A stretch of DNA of 20,249 nucleotides. It comes from Vitrella brassicaformis. Its lineage: Eukaryota > Sar > Vitrellaceae. The DNA lies in contig CDMY01000489.1 of the NCBI GenBank assembly GCA_001179505.1, positions 4,343 through 24,591 of the forward strand, in the 5' to 3' direction. Shown here one piece after another: positions 1 to 9,036 of this stretch. Positions within the stretch are counted from its first letter, which is position 1; every line of letters begins with the position of its first letter. Below the pieces are notes generated by a model. The model was given only the letters and a program-made list of their open reading frames with translations. It was not told the DNA's origin and searched no databases. The position numbers and the translations under genes were made by a program.

Positions 1-1600
1 CCCCCCTCGTCACGGTCGTCATTGCGGCCCCTCTTGGCCCCTCTCCGACTCGACTCGATGCCCGCGGGGTCGAGGCGCTGCTGGTCGCCGCCATCATCCT
101 GGTGCATGGCCTGGTCAGGCGCCTCACCGGCTTGGGGCTGATCCTCCATCTCGTCACCCCCCTCGTCACGGTCGTGCAGTGGAAGGGCCCGCTCGACGGC
201 CTTGGAAGTGCGGATGATGTCAATGGCCAAGCAGCACAACACTTGCTGGGCGGCCCGCAGCAGCTCTGCCGCCACACACCCATAGATTGCCGCCACACAC
301 GCCATGACGGTCGCCCCGCCCTCCTCGCTCTCATCGCCCCCGTCGCTCTCATCGCCCTCGTCGTCCTCGTCGCTCTCGTCCTCCTCGTCATCGGAGACGG
401 CCGGCGACTGCTCGGGCGGCGTGATGACCGGCACACGACAAGGCGGCGGAGTCTTGAAGGGTCGTCCTGCTCCCATCCCTCCTCCTCATCGCCCTCCCGT
501 CCACCGACCGCCTGCCCAGGCGGCGGCGTCTTGTCGTCATCCAGGCGGCTCCGGGTCTGCTTGCGGGGCGATGGCGTTTGGTCGTCCAGGTCCATGTCGA
601 GGTCAGCGTCAAAGCTGTCCTTGATCGGCGACTCTCGCGAATGGGCCGCTGGCTCTCCTGCAGCCGGCCGATTGCTGCGGGGCGGGGATGGGGAGCGAGG
701 GGAGGGGCTGGGCGGCCTGTGCCGAGGCGGCATGGGAGAGAGGGGGCCGACCCACCGAGGCCCGCCCCACTTGAAGGGGTCGCTGTCGGCCATCGACATG
801 AACGCAGACGAGATGTCGTCCGGCCTAGGGTTCCCCCAGTATGCGGCGGGGTCCTCGTAGCACAGCTGCCTTTCCCTTTTGAGGGCCGCCCGGATTTCCG
901 CCCTCAGCGCCTCCCTTTCCTCCCCCGGCGGCGGCTCTCTCACGGACAAGTAGTAGCCGTGCTCCTCTTCCTCCCGAGCTGCCCCAGCCCTCTCCTCGCT
1001 GCCTTCTTCCCCTCCTGCTCCTGCTCTTGCGGCTGCCGCCTCCGTCGGCTCCTCCACGTCAGCAGGCGGTGCTGTCTCTTGCTCCTCCTGCTCCTGCTCC
1101 TGCTCCTGCTGCAGCAGCAGCAGCTGCTGCTGCTGCAAATGAGAAGAGAAGAAACAAAAGCGACATGTATTTCACTATTTATTTCCGTGGGCAATATATG
1201 TGCGGTGATTATATGATGCACCTGTCTCTCGTCCTCGGCCTCCCAGTCGGCCCCAGGGCGGTTGCGATGGAGCCAGGGCAGGCGTACACTCCTCCACCTG
1301 AGTTTATGAAAGACAAGAGAGGCACAGGGCACCAGAAATCGACTGACTTATTCAACGATATATGCAGTGCGTGTGCCGCGCACTGAGCATACCCTGGCTC
1401 GTCGGCGTGCTCCATGGCCGACGACCTGCCATTCACACGCCAACCGAGGACAAGACAATGCTATTCCGACGAACAGCAACACTCCGATGAACAACGTACC
1501 AGTTGATGCCCTCCAGAGCGTCTTCACGGTCGTCGGCATCCATGGCCTCCGACTCCCCCTCACTGCTGCCGTTCATCGGCTCACGGTAGCTTCCGCTCAT
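1..1600 (-). CDS. Gene A: acidic, Gln-rich orphan protein (3' end outside window)
   Basis: Spliced minus-strand gene. Exons I infer: 1600-1500, 1425-1393, 1297-1222, and 1132 down to the window edge. Introns are 74, 95 and 89 bases, all GT-AG, and phases agree (2, 2, 0). The start at 1600 (MSGSYREPMNGSS) is the first in-frame ATG; 1576 is the alternative and is the one kept in the second copy. Exon 4 opens with a Gln/Leu run, then an Ala/Glu-rich part, a conserved block with YEDPAAYWG and DPFKWGGPRWVGPLSP, a Pro/Ser/Arg stretch and an acidic C-terminal part. The frame fixed from 1132 stays open, but from about 460 leftwards a neighbouring frame (ITPPEQSPAVSDDEED, then a hydrophobic AELLRAAQQVLCCLAIDII stretch) looks more protein-like, so a small intron or frameshift probably lies near 455-500. 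I recognise no family. It is head to head with the glycosylase gene. Confidence is high that it codes, low for function. Confidence 0.7.
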
Positions 1601-1754
1601 TCTCGCGTACGTCTGTCACAGCCCCTGTCTGAGACGCCCACAGTCTCGGGCCCCCAAGATGCGAGCTGCAAACCATGAGGTGACTGATGGATCTACGACG
1701 CTCGGGGCGCTCGGGCGCCCGCCAGGCTAAGAGCGAGGAGCAGGATAGCAAGAA
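636..1754. repeat. Inverted duplication, left arm
   Basis: The reverse complement of this stretch matches 19132-20249. It spans gene A exons 1-3 and most of exon 4, its introns, the divergent promoter and the first about 68 coding bases of the glycosylase. Position 636 pairs with the last base of the window, so the repeat may run further left. Confidence 0.92.
1601..1686. promoter_or_regulatory. Divergent promoter between gene A and the NTH-like gene
   Basis: Only 86 bases separate the two start codons, so both genes must share regulatory DNA here. The spacer contains TGCGAGC at 1660-1666, 21 bases before the glycosylase ATG. The same heptamer occurs in the other three head-to-head spacers of the window. 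No TATA box is obvious. Confidence 0.5.
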
Positions 1755-3368
1755 GATCGGTGTCAAACGAGAGCATGATGACAGCAGCGGCCTTCACGGC
1801 CACAAGAGGGTGCGCAAGCACGAAAACGCCGTCAAGAGTGAGGACGAGAAAGCATTAGTTCAAGTCAAGGAAGGAGCGGGTCGGGATGAGACGGAAGCGG
1901 TCAGTGCTGATGAGGATGAGGGTAGTGGTCAGCTGGTGGCTGCGGAGCCCTATCCGAATCTTCGGCGGCCTTCTGCCGACGAGTGCTACGCTGTCGGGAG
2001 GGCACTCCGGGATCTTCATGGCGGCGACCGCGTCAAGGGAAGGGTGAGATGCCACACCACACCTCACTCGTTTGAGCATTTGGAAACACCGGCTTGTGTG
2101 TTTTGCGGCATGTGTGAGTGTGCTTCAGGACTGTAGTGTGATGGACATGCTGGTGCGTGTGATGCTCTCGCAAAACACCACCGACAAGCTATCGAAACAG
2201 ACATTCCAGAGTTTGAAGGTCAGCATCACTTGCTGCGACCGATCCATCCATCGATCAGCTGGTCTCACTGCTGGCTTATCCGTCATTTAGGCTGCCTTCC
2301 CCACGTGGCGGTCGGTGCTCGATGCCCCCGCTGCAGACGTCGAGGCCACCATACAGAAGGGCGGCCTGGCCCATACAAAGGTGGATACGCGAGAAGCAAG
2401 GGCGTCGGCACACTTACAGGGGGATGGCTGTCGCTATTCCTTCCAGGTGAAGCGCATCCAGGCGATCCTGCAGTCTGTAGTCGATGGGGGACATGTGGTG
2501 AGCGCGGCAAGCAGCAACAGCCGCATCCATCTCCCAATTTGGTGTATTGTTCAGGTAGCTGGCGAGCCGTCGCTGGAGCACTTGAGGGGCGTGCCTGACG
2601 AGCAGGTCAAGCAGGCGCTCCTGAGGTATGCAGCAACGAAATGAGCGGCCAGCAATGGAACTACACAAGTGCTCGTATACTGATCGGTCAGGTACAATGG
2701 TGTAGGTCCCAAGACCGTCGCGTGTGTCATGATGTTCGGACTGGGTAGGCAGGCCCATGGACGTGGCCCCTAGCTATAGCTGCCGGTTGATCTCCCTTTT
2801 CCAGGTCGTTCGGAGTTTCCCGTGGACACCCACGTGCTCCATATCGCGCAGCGGCTGCATTGGGTGCCCCAGTCTGCAACACGCGTACAAGCGTACCAAC
2901 ACCTCAATCGCAGGTCAGTTGTGTGTATGACACTCACTGCGAGCCTAAGATCATGTGTTCATGTTTGTGTGTGACCCGGCTAACCAGGGTGCCTGACGAT
3001 ATCAAGCACTCGCTGCACGTTCTCTTGGTGGAACACGGCAAGGTGAATGAAGATTCCCCTCCTCACGCACCGCACAGACAGTCGTGTATGTGTGTCTCCT
3101 GTCTGTTTGTGTGTGGTGGTTCCGTTTTCAGTGCTGCGTCCCGTGCGCCAAGAACGGCCGTCTGCAGAAGGAATCCTCAGGATCCTGCCCCCTGCAGCCT
3201 CTCATCCACCGCGGCACCACGCCGCCGCAGCTGGAAGGCAGCACCTCTCAGCCGGCAATGCTGGAAGGCGCCGATGGGCCGCCAGCAAGTGCTGCCGCTG
3301 CTGCTCCTGCTGCAGTCGTCAAGAAAGAGGGTGGAGAGCTGGTGCGGGTGAAAGAGGAAGCCGAATGA
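1687..3368 (+). CDS. Endonuclease III-like HhH-GPD DNA glycosylase
   Basis: Base-excision repair glycosylase/AP-lyase family, probably nuclear. Nine exons: 1687-2043, 2129-2218, 2291-2380, 2447-2497, 2555-2625, 2692-2744, 2805-2913, 2988-3042, 3132-3368. All junctions are GT-AG with matching phases, giving 370 residues. Seen: a charged N-terminal extension (1-95); MLSQNTTD (131-138), typical of the family; helix-hairpin-helix GVGPKTVACV with the expected catalytic Lys at 227; and FPVDTHV with the catalytic Asp at 245. After HGK come C293, C294, C297 and C311, which is not the CX6CX2CX5C iron-sulfur spacing of E. coli Nth. It resembles the plant-type HhH-GPD proteins ending HGKxCxxC...CPL. The C-terminal tail is Ala-rich then Lys/Glu-rich (VVKKEGGELVRVKEEAE). 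Four short VKxE matches in the two tails suggest SUMO sites (inference). The symbol is left blank because it is not a canonical NTH1. The family call is secure; the substrate is unknown. Confidence 0.88.
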
Positions 3369-4075
3369 TGGATGAGAGCGGGTGGATGCTGGTATACGAT
3401 GCGTGTGGGTGGGTGGGCTGATTTGATTGTCGCCTTGTACATATCAGTGTGTGTTTTGGGACGTGGCACTTGTGTGCATGCCGTCTTCTGGGGCCGTGTG
3501 TGGGATAGGATGACGGCCGCTGTGGGTGTCTATAAAGCAGTGCAGTGCAGTGCGGTGCGGTGCGGTGCGGTGTGTGTTGAGACCTTGGACACAGACATGT
3601 ATGTACATGAAGGTTACGTGAATGGCTAACGTATCGGTCCTTTCCTCTCGCCGTTCGGGCCAGCATCCAAGCCATGCAGCTGCACATGCTGTCTGTCTGT
3701 CTGTTTGATCCATGTGTGTCTCGTCACTGACGGCTGTGTGTGTGTGTGTGACCTTGGCACACACACAGCTGCATGTGACCGCTCACACGCATCAGTTGGT
3801 CCATCCATCCATCCATCCATGCACCCGTCATCGACTTGTCCTACCAGTCACCATGTCAGTCAGTCAGTACTGCTCAGTGCGTATGCATCTGTCCTCCGTC
3901 TGCCGTCACACAGGCGTCAGACCAACACACAGCGCACCGCACGACGTATGTACACTGCCTGCCATCCAGTCATCCCCCCCTCCATCTCTTTGTGTCAGTC
4001 CATGAATGCGGTAAACCAACCAACCGATGCATCGCATCGCTCACTCAGTCATTTATCTACTTGACGCCAGGTATC
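3369..4075. other. Tail-to-tail spacer, low-complexity, no gene seen
   Basis: About 700 bases between the ends of two convergent genes. It holds TG/AC runs, CCATCC repeats, a period-5 array and CAGT repeats. Open frames here are rich in His, Thr, Cys and Val encoded by CAC/ACA/TGT repeats and are not convincing proteins. Confidence 0.6.
3541..3570. repeat. Period-5 tandem array (TGCAG/TGCGG)
   Basis: Two units of TGCAG are followed by four of TGCGG, in the spacer after the glycosylase gene. A TATAAA lies just before it at 3531-3536, but no gene follows. Confidence 0.85.
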
Positions 4076-4131
4076 TCACGAGCTGCGGGTGCTGGGCCGG
4101 AGTTTGTCGGGGTTGATGATGCCTGCACGCA

Positions 4132-4166
<35 letters not shown>

Positions 4167-5362
4167 GTGGCATGGGTCGAAGCCGCCGGCTGCACCCACA
4201 GGTGCGTTCATCAGTCGGCCTCACGTACCGTGCCACATTTCTGCCGCCTTGTTCTCGCACTCCAGGCGGGTGGCCTTTGTGACCTCCACCTGCACACAAT
4301 TGTATACCTCCTCCATCCAACGGCCCCCTTAGCCCTTAGTGCTCACCTTGTAGACACATCGCTTGCGGTTGCTGTCGAAGTAGCGGACCTCCTCGTCGCT
4401 CATCTGCAGCAGGGCCTGCACGATGTCCTCCCTCCGGCCCTTGGTATTGTCGCTGTCCTTGACGCGAACCTTGAGGACGTTGAACTTCCCCTCCCACGTG
4501 CACTGGAAGACCTTGCCGTGCAACATCACCAACATGTCGCGGAGATGAAACTGACACACACACGAAAGGACAACACCATGATGTCTGTGCGCAGGTGAGC
4601 GTTGGTTGGGCATGCCTTGGCGTCGTCGGCCACGTTCCAGAACAAACAGTCGTAGCCTGCACCCACACAAAGTTTCGGACACAGAGACACAGACAGGAGC
4701 GAATGATGCATGAACTGTATGGATGCGCCACTTTGTGTGTGTCCGTATGCGTACCCATGACCACCATGTTGCAGAGTTCTTCGACTATGGCCGGCGGGAG
4801 CGACGCTGCTCCTCCCTCCAACCCCTCTCCCTCCTCCTCTCCCCCCTTCTCCTTGCCCTGCTCGTCGTCCTCGTCCTCGGGCGTCCACTCATCCTCATCG
4901 TCCGCTGCACGACGACTGCGGTTGCGGCCGGGGCTGGTGCGATGGCCACGGGGGGGCTCGTCTTGCTCATCCGAATCTTCGTCGGCCGCCAGCACTTTAG
5001 CCGCCATTGACTGACCGGCACTGTCACGCTTGACACGCGACGCGCTGGTGAGGACTTTGAAGGGGTTCGGCTTGCCAGCCTTGCTGCCTCGCTTGGCCTT
5101 CTTCACCTCTGCACCCACACCCACACACACGCGGATGGATCATCATGATCATCATGGATAAATTACACGTCTCGTTGACGGTCTCATTCGGTGTCTGATT
5201 CAGCATGATGCACTTACTGTTGCTCACGCCCCCAGCCTTGACTTTGGTATCCTTCTTGCCCTTGCGCACCTTGAGGCCTCTCTGCTTGCGCATCTCCGCT
5301 ATCTGCACCGACATGGGCACGTCGACGTCATCAGCAGCAGAGCTAGCAGCAGAGGGGTCCAT
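4076..5362 (-). CDS. Charged orphan protein, Lys-rich N-terminus and acidic middle
   Basis: Six exons on minus: 5362-5218, 5108-4755, 4656-4577, 4550-4347, 4289-4229, 4122-4076. Phases agree throughout and predict 296 residues. The N-terminal half is basic (KVRKGKKDTKVKAGG, KVKKAKRGSKAGKPNP), then Asp/Glu-rich (EDEWTPEDEDDEQ). The C-terminal half looks folded: ELCNMVVMGYDCLFWN, HLRDMLVMLHGKVFQCTWEGK, VLKVRVKDSDNTKGRREDIV, MSDEEVRYFDSNRKRCVYK. Without the last two introns the protein would stop at 4329, but the spliced ending (VEVTKATRLECENKAAEMW, then GIINPDKLRPSTRSS) is far more protein-like. The third intron is only 26 bases in this model; a donor after FWN would give an 83-base intron and remove 19 residues, also in frame. 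I do not recognise the family. Basic and acidic tracts suggest a nuclear or nucleolar protein (inference). Head to head with the RING gene. Confidence 0.75.
4127..4166. repeat. (CA)n microsatellite inside an intron
   Basis: Interrupted CA/CG dinucleotide run. On the minus strand it is a TG run directly before the acceptor of the last exon of the charged orphan gene. Confidence 0.85.
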
Positions 5363-5567
5363 GATGGCGCTCAGAGTCAGTGATGGTGGGATTGAGGCGG
5401 GACTGAGGTAGAATGTGAGTCAGATGCACACGATGGATGGGGGCTCAAGGCAACTCCGAATTTGTGTGTGAACGAGGCACCTTCAAGTTCTCGGCTCGCA
5501 TGTGTTGGTGACAAAATTTCAAAGCTTTCCAAGTGTTGTAGAGCGATCCCTGCGACAGTCTTCCAAT
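5363..5567. promoter_or_regulatory. Divergent promoter between charged orphan and RING gene
   Basis: A 205-base spacer between opposite start codons. GCTCGCA at 5494-5500 is TGCGAGC on the minus strand, the heptamer found in all four divergent spacers. No other element is clear. Confidence 0.45.
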
Positions 5568-6153
5568 ATGAATCAGTGTGCGGATGCTGCCGGCACAGCG
5601 CGTCAGCGAGGGCTTCTGAGGAGTCAGGCTGGGATACGCCCCGGTGGGGGAAAGGGAAGGAGGGCGCCTACAAAGGCGCAGGGAGGGCACGGACCGCAAG
5701 AAGGTTCCTCAGAAGGGCATTGTGGCGACGCCAAGTGCTGCATATGCCAGGAGGCGAGAGACGATACCGATAAGGTGCGTGAGACCAACTGTGCTGTGTT
5801 GATATGTTAGGATGTCCCTGCATCCTTTGTGTGTTGTGTGTCAGGGCATACTGTCCTGCGGTCATGCATTCTGTTTTGGTTGCATTGCGCAAGTGAGCAC
5901 AGACACTTAAGTGCAGAGAGAACCTGATCCTTGGCATCCGTGTCTTGTTTTCCATCATCTCCAGGCGTTTATCGCTCGCACCAAGGCCCGCCAAGCGTGC
6001 CAGTGCCCGCTCTGCCACCAGAGCAAAGTCAGCCCCATCGTCACGCGCGAGACTCTCGTCCGCACGACGCGGTCCAGGAAGCGCAAGGCCCAGGACATCT
6101 CAGAAGAGGAGGACGTGAGGGATGCCGAGGGGGTGCTCATCGAAGACCGATAG
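5568..6153 (+). CDS. Small RING-HC finger protein, probable E3 ubiquitin ligase
   Basis: Three exons: 5568-5774, 5845-5892, 5965-6153, giving 147 residues. The RING is split over all three: C57-C58-I-C60, then C74-G-H76-A-F-C79-F-G-C82, then C99-P-L-C102. This fits C3HC4 spacing (CxxC...CxHxxCxxC...CPxC), so it should bind two zinc ions and recruit an E2 (family knowledge). The first 50 residues are Gly/Arg/Lys-rich and probably disordered. The C-terminal tail (SRKRKAQDISEEEDV) has a nuclear-localisation-like basic cluster followed by acidic residues. An upstream in-frame ATG at 5502 would add 22 residues; I chose 5568 because the upstream part includes the shared promoter heptamer. No substrate-binding domain is seen, so the target is unknown. 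Confidence 0.82.
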
Positions 6154-6166
6154 TAGGCACATACTG

Positions 6167-6215
<49 letters not shown>

Positions 6216-6477
6216 CATACATATATACACCGGCTTGCTCCTCTTGTTGCTGTATGTGTATGTGTGTGCGACAGTGAGGAACGTGTGAGCGAGGCGGGTT
6301 ACATGGAGATGTGGCGCGTATCCAAACAAGACCTCTCCCACAAGTAGGCCCGCCTTCTCTCTCGCTGACGGGCACGAACTCACACACGTGTGTCCTGTCT
6401 GTCACACAGGGGTTTCAGTGACCAGTATCAGAACCTCGAGCAGGGCTGGGCTGGATGGAGATGGAGGATGAGATGAG
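6154..6477. other. Spacer with AC and AT microsatellites, no gene seen
   Basis: About 320 bases between two plus-strand genes. The first part is simple repeat. The remainder shows no convincing reading frame; TG-rich text before 6478 could hold an untranslated leader. Confidence 0.5.
6168..6222. repeat. Compound (AC)n(AT)n microsatellite
   Basis: A run of AC dinucleotides switches to alternating TA at about 6195 and ends in ATAC units. It lies just downstream of the RING gene stop codon. Confidence 0.9.
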
Positions 6478-7048
6478 ATGGAAGACGAGCTCAGTCTACA
6501 GGAGGTCTACTACTTGGAGAAGAAGACTAGGGCCACAGCGCGCCACTATTCGGAGCAGTCAGAGCTGAGGAAGTTCCGACGGCTGAAGTCAGGTGGGAAA
6601 GAGGGAGACAGCCTCTCATGGATGGATGTAATGAGCATACACGCAGGAATTGTCTATATCCTTGCTGCGTGTGTATGTATGTGTGTGTGTGTGTGTGCGT
6701 GCAGCCATGGATGTGTTGACCGCCAGCAAGGAATTCGTCGAGGTGGAGCGCATCAAGCAGCTGCTGATGTGGCCCGAGCCCGGCAAGAGCCCCCAGGAGC
6801 GAACCCATCCTCGAGGCTCCATTTACTCCGAGTGCAACCAGAAGTGGCGGCAGCAGGGCCTATCGGGCATGGACAAGCCATTTGGGGCCAACCCCTTCGA
6901 CCACAGCCGCTGGGTGGACTACCAATGGATGGACGCTGAGCTGCTTTGCGACCGCCTTCAGCGCCAGCGCCTCAAGCAGTCCACCCGCGACCTGTTGCAG
7001 CAGAAGAATGTCAACTGTCTCCTGACCTCTGCCTGGAGAAGAGGATAG
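6478..7048 (+). CDS. Orphan protein, or 5' part of a decayed gene
   Basis: Two exons, 6478-6592 and 6705-7048, joined by a GT-AG intron ending in a long TG run and GCAG. The phases match and give 152 residues. The ATG at 6478 follows an in-frame stop at 6469-6471. The protein is hydrophilic and helix-prone (SLQEVYYLEKKTRATARHY; KEFVEVERIKQLLMWPEPGK; DAELLCDRLQRQRLKQSTRD) and contains WVDYQWMD. I recognise no domain. The ending (VNCLLTSAWRRG, stop at 7048) is probably not original: from about 7010 another frame continues with protein-like sequence (QLSPDLCLEKRIERHDGDG), so the gene may once have continued into the broken stretch to the right. No TGCGAGC element is seen upstream. Confidence 0.55.
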
Positions 7049-8690
7049 AGAGACACGATGGGGACGGGCAACCGTGTCTCGGGCGATGTTTTCGCCCCGC
7101 ATCCATCGCAGCCACACCGGCCAGCCGGCCGGCAGATGTCGACCACGGGGCAAGCAGACCGCAGGGCGACAATGGGCCGTGATCTGCTGCTGCAGCTTCT
7201 GCTGCTATTGTGGTCAAGAAGGAGGATGGAAGGCCGGTGCGGGTGAAGCGAGAAGATCAACCTGATTTGCCTCTGCTCGCTCTGCCGGACCCGCATCCTG
7301 AGTGGCAGGTCCCACCCGCCAACCGCGACATGCTCACCGAGCGGCTGCTGAATCAGCTAGGGAAATCGCAGCACCGAGAGGGCGACAGCACGTGGCTGAG
7401 TCGCATCCCTGGGATCGGTCGGCCACCCGACTGCAGCGACCCCGCGCTCATCGCCCTCGCGCGTGTTGAATGGGAGCAAGAAGGTCGTCTGCTGAGAGTC
7501 AGTTCCGGCTGGCAGTCCGGGCAGGTGCCCTCGACCACCAGTATCGGTCGGCATTCCTGGCCGGGCCCGACAGGGTGGATGAGGAGCGAGACGGAGGAGA
7601 GGAGACGACGACTCGGATGACGAAGGCGACCCGCCCATCTATCCATCTGTCGAGACGTCCGCCACACAGCCCTCCCCGGCGCCGTCACGGCTCGCCATGT
7701 TCCCCATGCCACCACAGGATTAATGCCATTCACTCGGCACTGGAAGACGACCGCGACGCCATCCACACCATGGCTGCATGACTGGGGAGCTGGACCAGAT
7801 GCTGACGTGCCTGGCACTGAGCCCCCTGCGCCCGCTGGCAACCAACACAATGCACATGGAAGCGGTGGTGGTGGCCTGGCCCTCAGGGGCGGCGCTGGTG
7901 GCAGTGGTGATGGTGGCCACATCGATGGATGTGGTGTGGATGACCATGAGGGTAAGGAGGACGATGACGATATCAACGCAGCAGTGGTGCAGCCTGCGCC
8001 AAGATGCTCTTCACCCCCCACTTCACACCCCTCGCCCCACAGCTCTACGGATACCCCCCTGTCAACAGCACCGCCCTCTCCCTCACTCATCGACTCCAGG
8101 AGAGCGGCATACTGGGTGGGGGCAACAAGGAGGCCGGTGGGGTGCTGTCCGGGGGATAGGCATTCTGGCGGGTGGGGCTGAGACCGACACACCCATATCA
8201 CCTGCAACGGCGACAGAGCAGCAACTGCTGGTGAAGAAGAACGACGAGTTTGCCATAGCGGATGGCCCGTGACCGCACCCATCGGGACGACGGTGGCGCT
8301 TGAGTGGTGGAAATGGGTCATGGTAGAGGAGTTGTCCGAGGGACATCAGCAAGGGCGGATGGAGCGACTCTGTGCGTGTGCGACACGCCGACCGGCTGGA
8401 CAACGTGAGCGGCTGCCGCCGCATCCTATATCCACTGTCGGCCGTGTGAGGCGCAGGCGGCGTCTCTGCTGACGGTTGCTGACATCCCTCGCCGTCCGAC
8501 CCTCAATCGACGCACATCTGGAGGCATCCCACCCGTCCGCCCACCCACACACACATCGGCGGCATGGAGCACACCTGCCTCACGGACGCGATGGGGGTCC
8601 TCTTCGCGGTCGGCGTGGGGGTGGTGGGAGAGATCGAGTTCGAGACGATGATGCCCCTGGAGGAGCTGACGACAGCCGATAGATGCATGA
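7010..8690 (+). pseudogene. Frame-broken coding relic, no intact reading frame
   Basis: Protein-like stretches with good codon use follow one another on the plus strand but in changing frames. In order: QLSPDLCLEKRIERHDGDG; VVKKEDGRPVRVKRED and WLSRIPGIGRPPDCSDPAL (same frame, after a TGA at about 7183); QFRLAVRAGALDHQYRSAF; DDDSDDEGDPPIYPSVETS; INAIHSALEDDRDAIHTMAA; a Gly-rich part; MLFTPHFTPLAPQLYGYPP and ALSLTHRLQESGILGGG; PATATEQQLLVKKNDEFAIA; TTVALEWWKWVMVEELSEG; DISKGGWSDSVRVRHADRLD; QAASLLTVADIPRRPTLNRR; MEHTCLTDAMGVLFAVGVGV. Some changes could be very short introns (for example a 41-base GTAAGG...CAG at about 7951-7991), but not all have splice sites. The simplest reading is a decaying gene continuing from 6478; sequence error is the alternative. 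Family not recognised. Confidence 0.5.
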
Positions 8691-9036
8691 GGGGCGGGGC
8701 GGGGCGGTGGGGCAGTGCACACGTGTGGGCAGGTGTGGCGCTCGTTTACATCCTGCCTGTTGGTGACGTGTGTTGGCCGGGACGATGGCTGATGTGACGT
8801 GTGTGTGTCTATGATGCATTGCACTGAATTCGTTGGACAGACCAGCCGACTCTGACCATCTGCGTGTGTGCGGTCTTTCAGGTTGCTCATGTACTTGCAT
8901 CCTTGGTTTGTATGTATCGACAGATGCGGTCGGTCTCACACACTCCACCCACCGGCCGCGGTGACACACCCACTGACGCCAGGGTGCCCAGTACGTGAAC
9001 ACCACTCACCACGCAATCACTGAGCCACTCGTCACA
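8691..9036. other. Spacer with no gene seen
   Basis: About 350 bases between the frame-broken relic and the 3' end of the ankyrin gene. It is TG- and CACA-rich, without protein-like frames or recognisable signals. Confidence 0.5.

Noticed and set aside
102-860. 252-codon plus-strand frame
   Set aside because: Antisense of gene A exon 4; the opposite strand gives an acidic protein conserved in both copies.
578-1216. 212-codon plus-strand frame with a long Leu run, and its twin at 19600-20244 minus
   Set aside because: Both are antisense to the spliced gene A exons; the Leu/Gln runs come from CAG/CTG repeats.
3705-4064. Overlapping plus-strand frames in the first tail-to-tail spacer
   Set aside because: Translations of CACA, CCATC and CAGT repeats; no splice structure or domain.
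4329-4346. Stop of the charged orphan gene at 4331-4329
   Set aside because: A good GT donor lies at 4346 and two further exons continue in phase with protein-like sequence; kept only as an alternative ending.
7353-8321. 322-codon open frame on the minus strand
   Set aside because: Rich in Ser, Pro, Arg, Trp and Cys with no domain-like order; it is the antisense of the protein-like plus-strand segments with better codon use.
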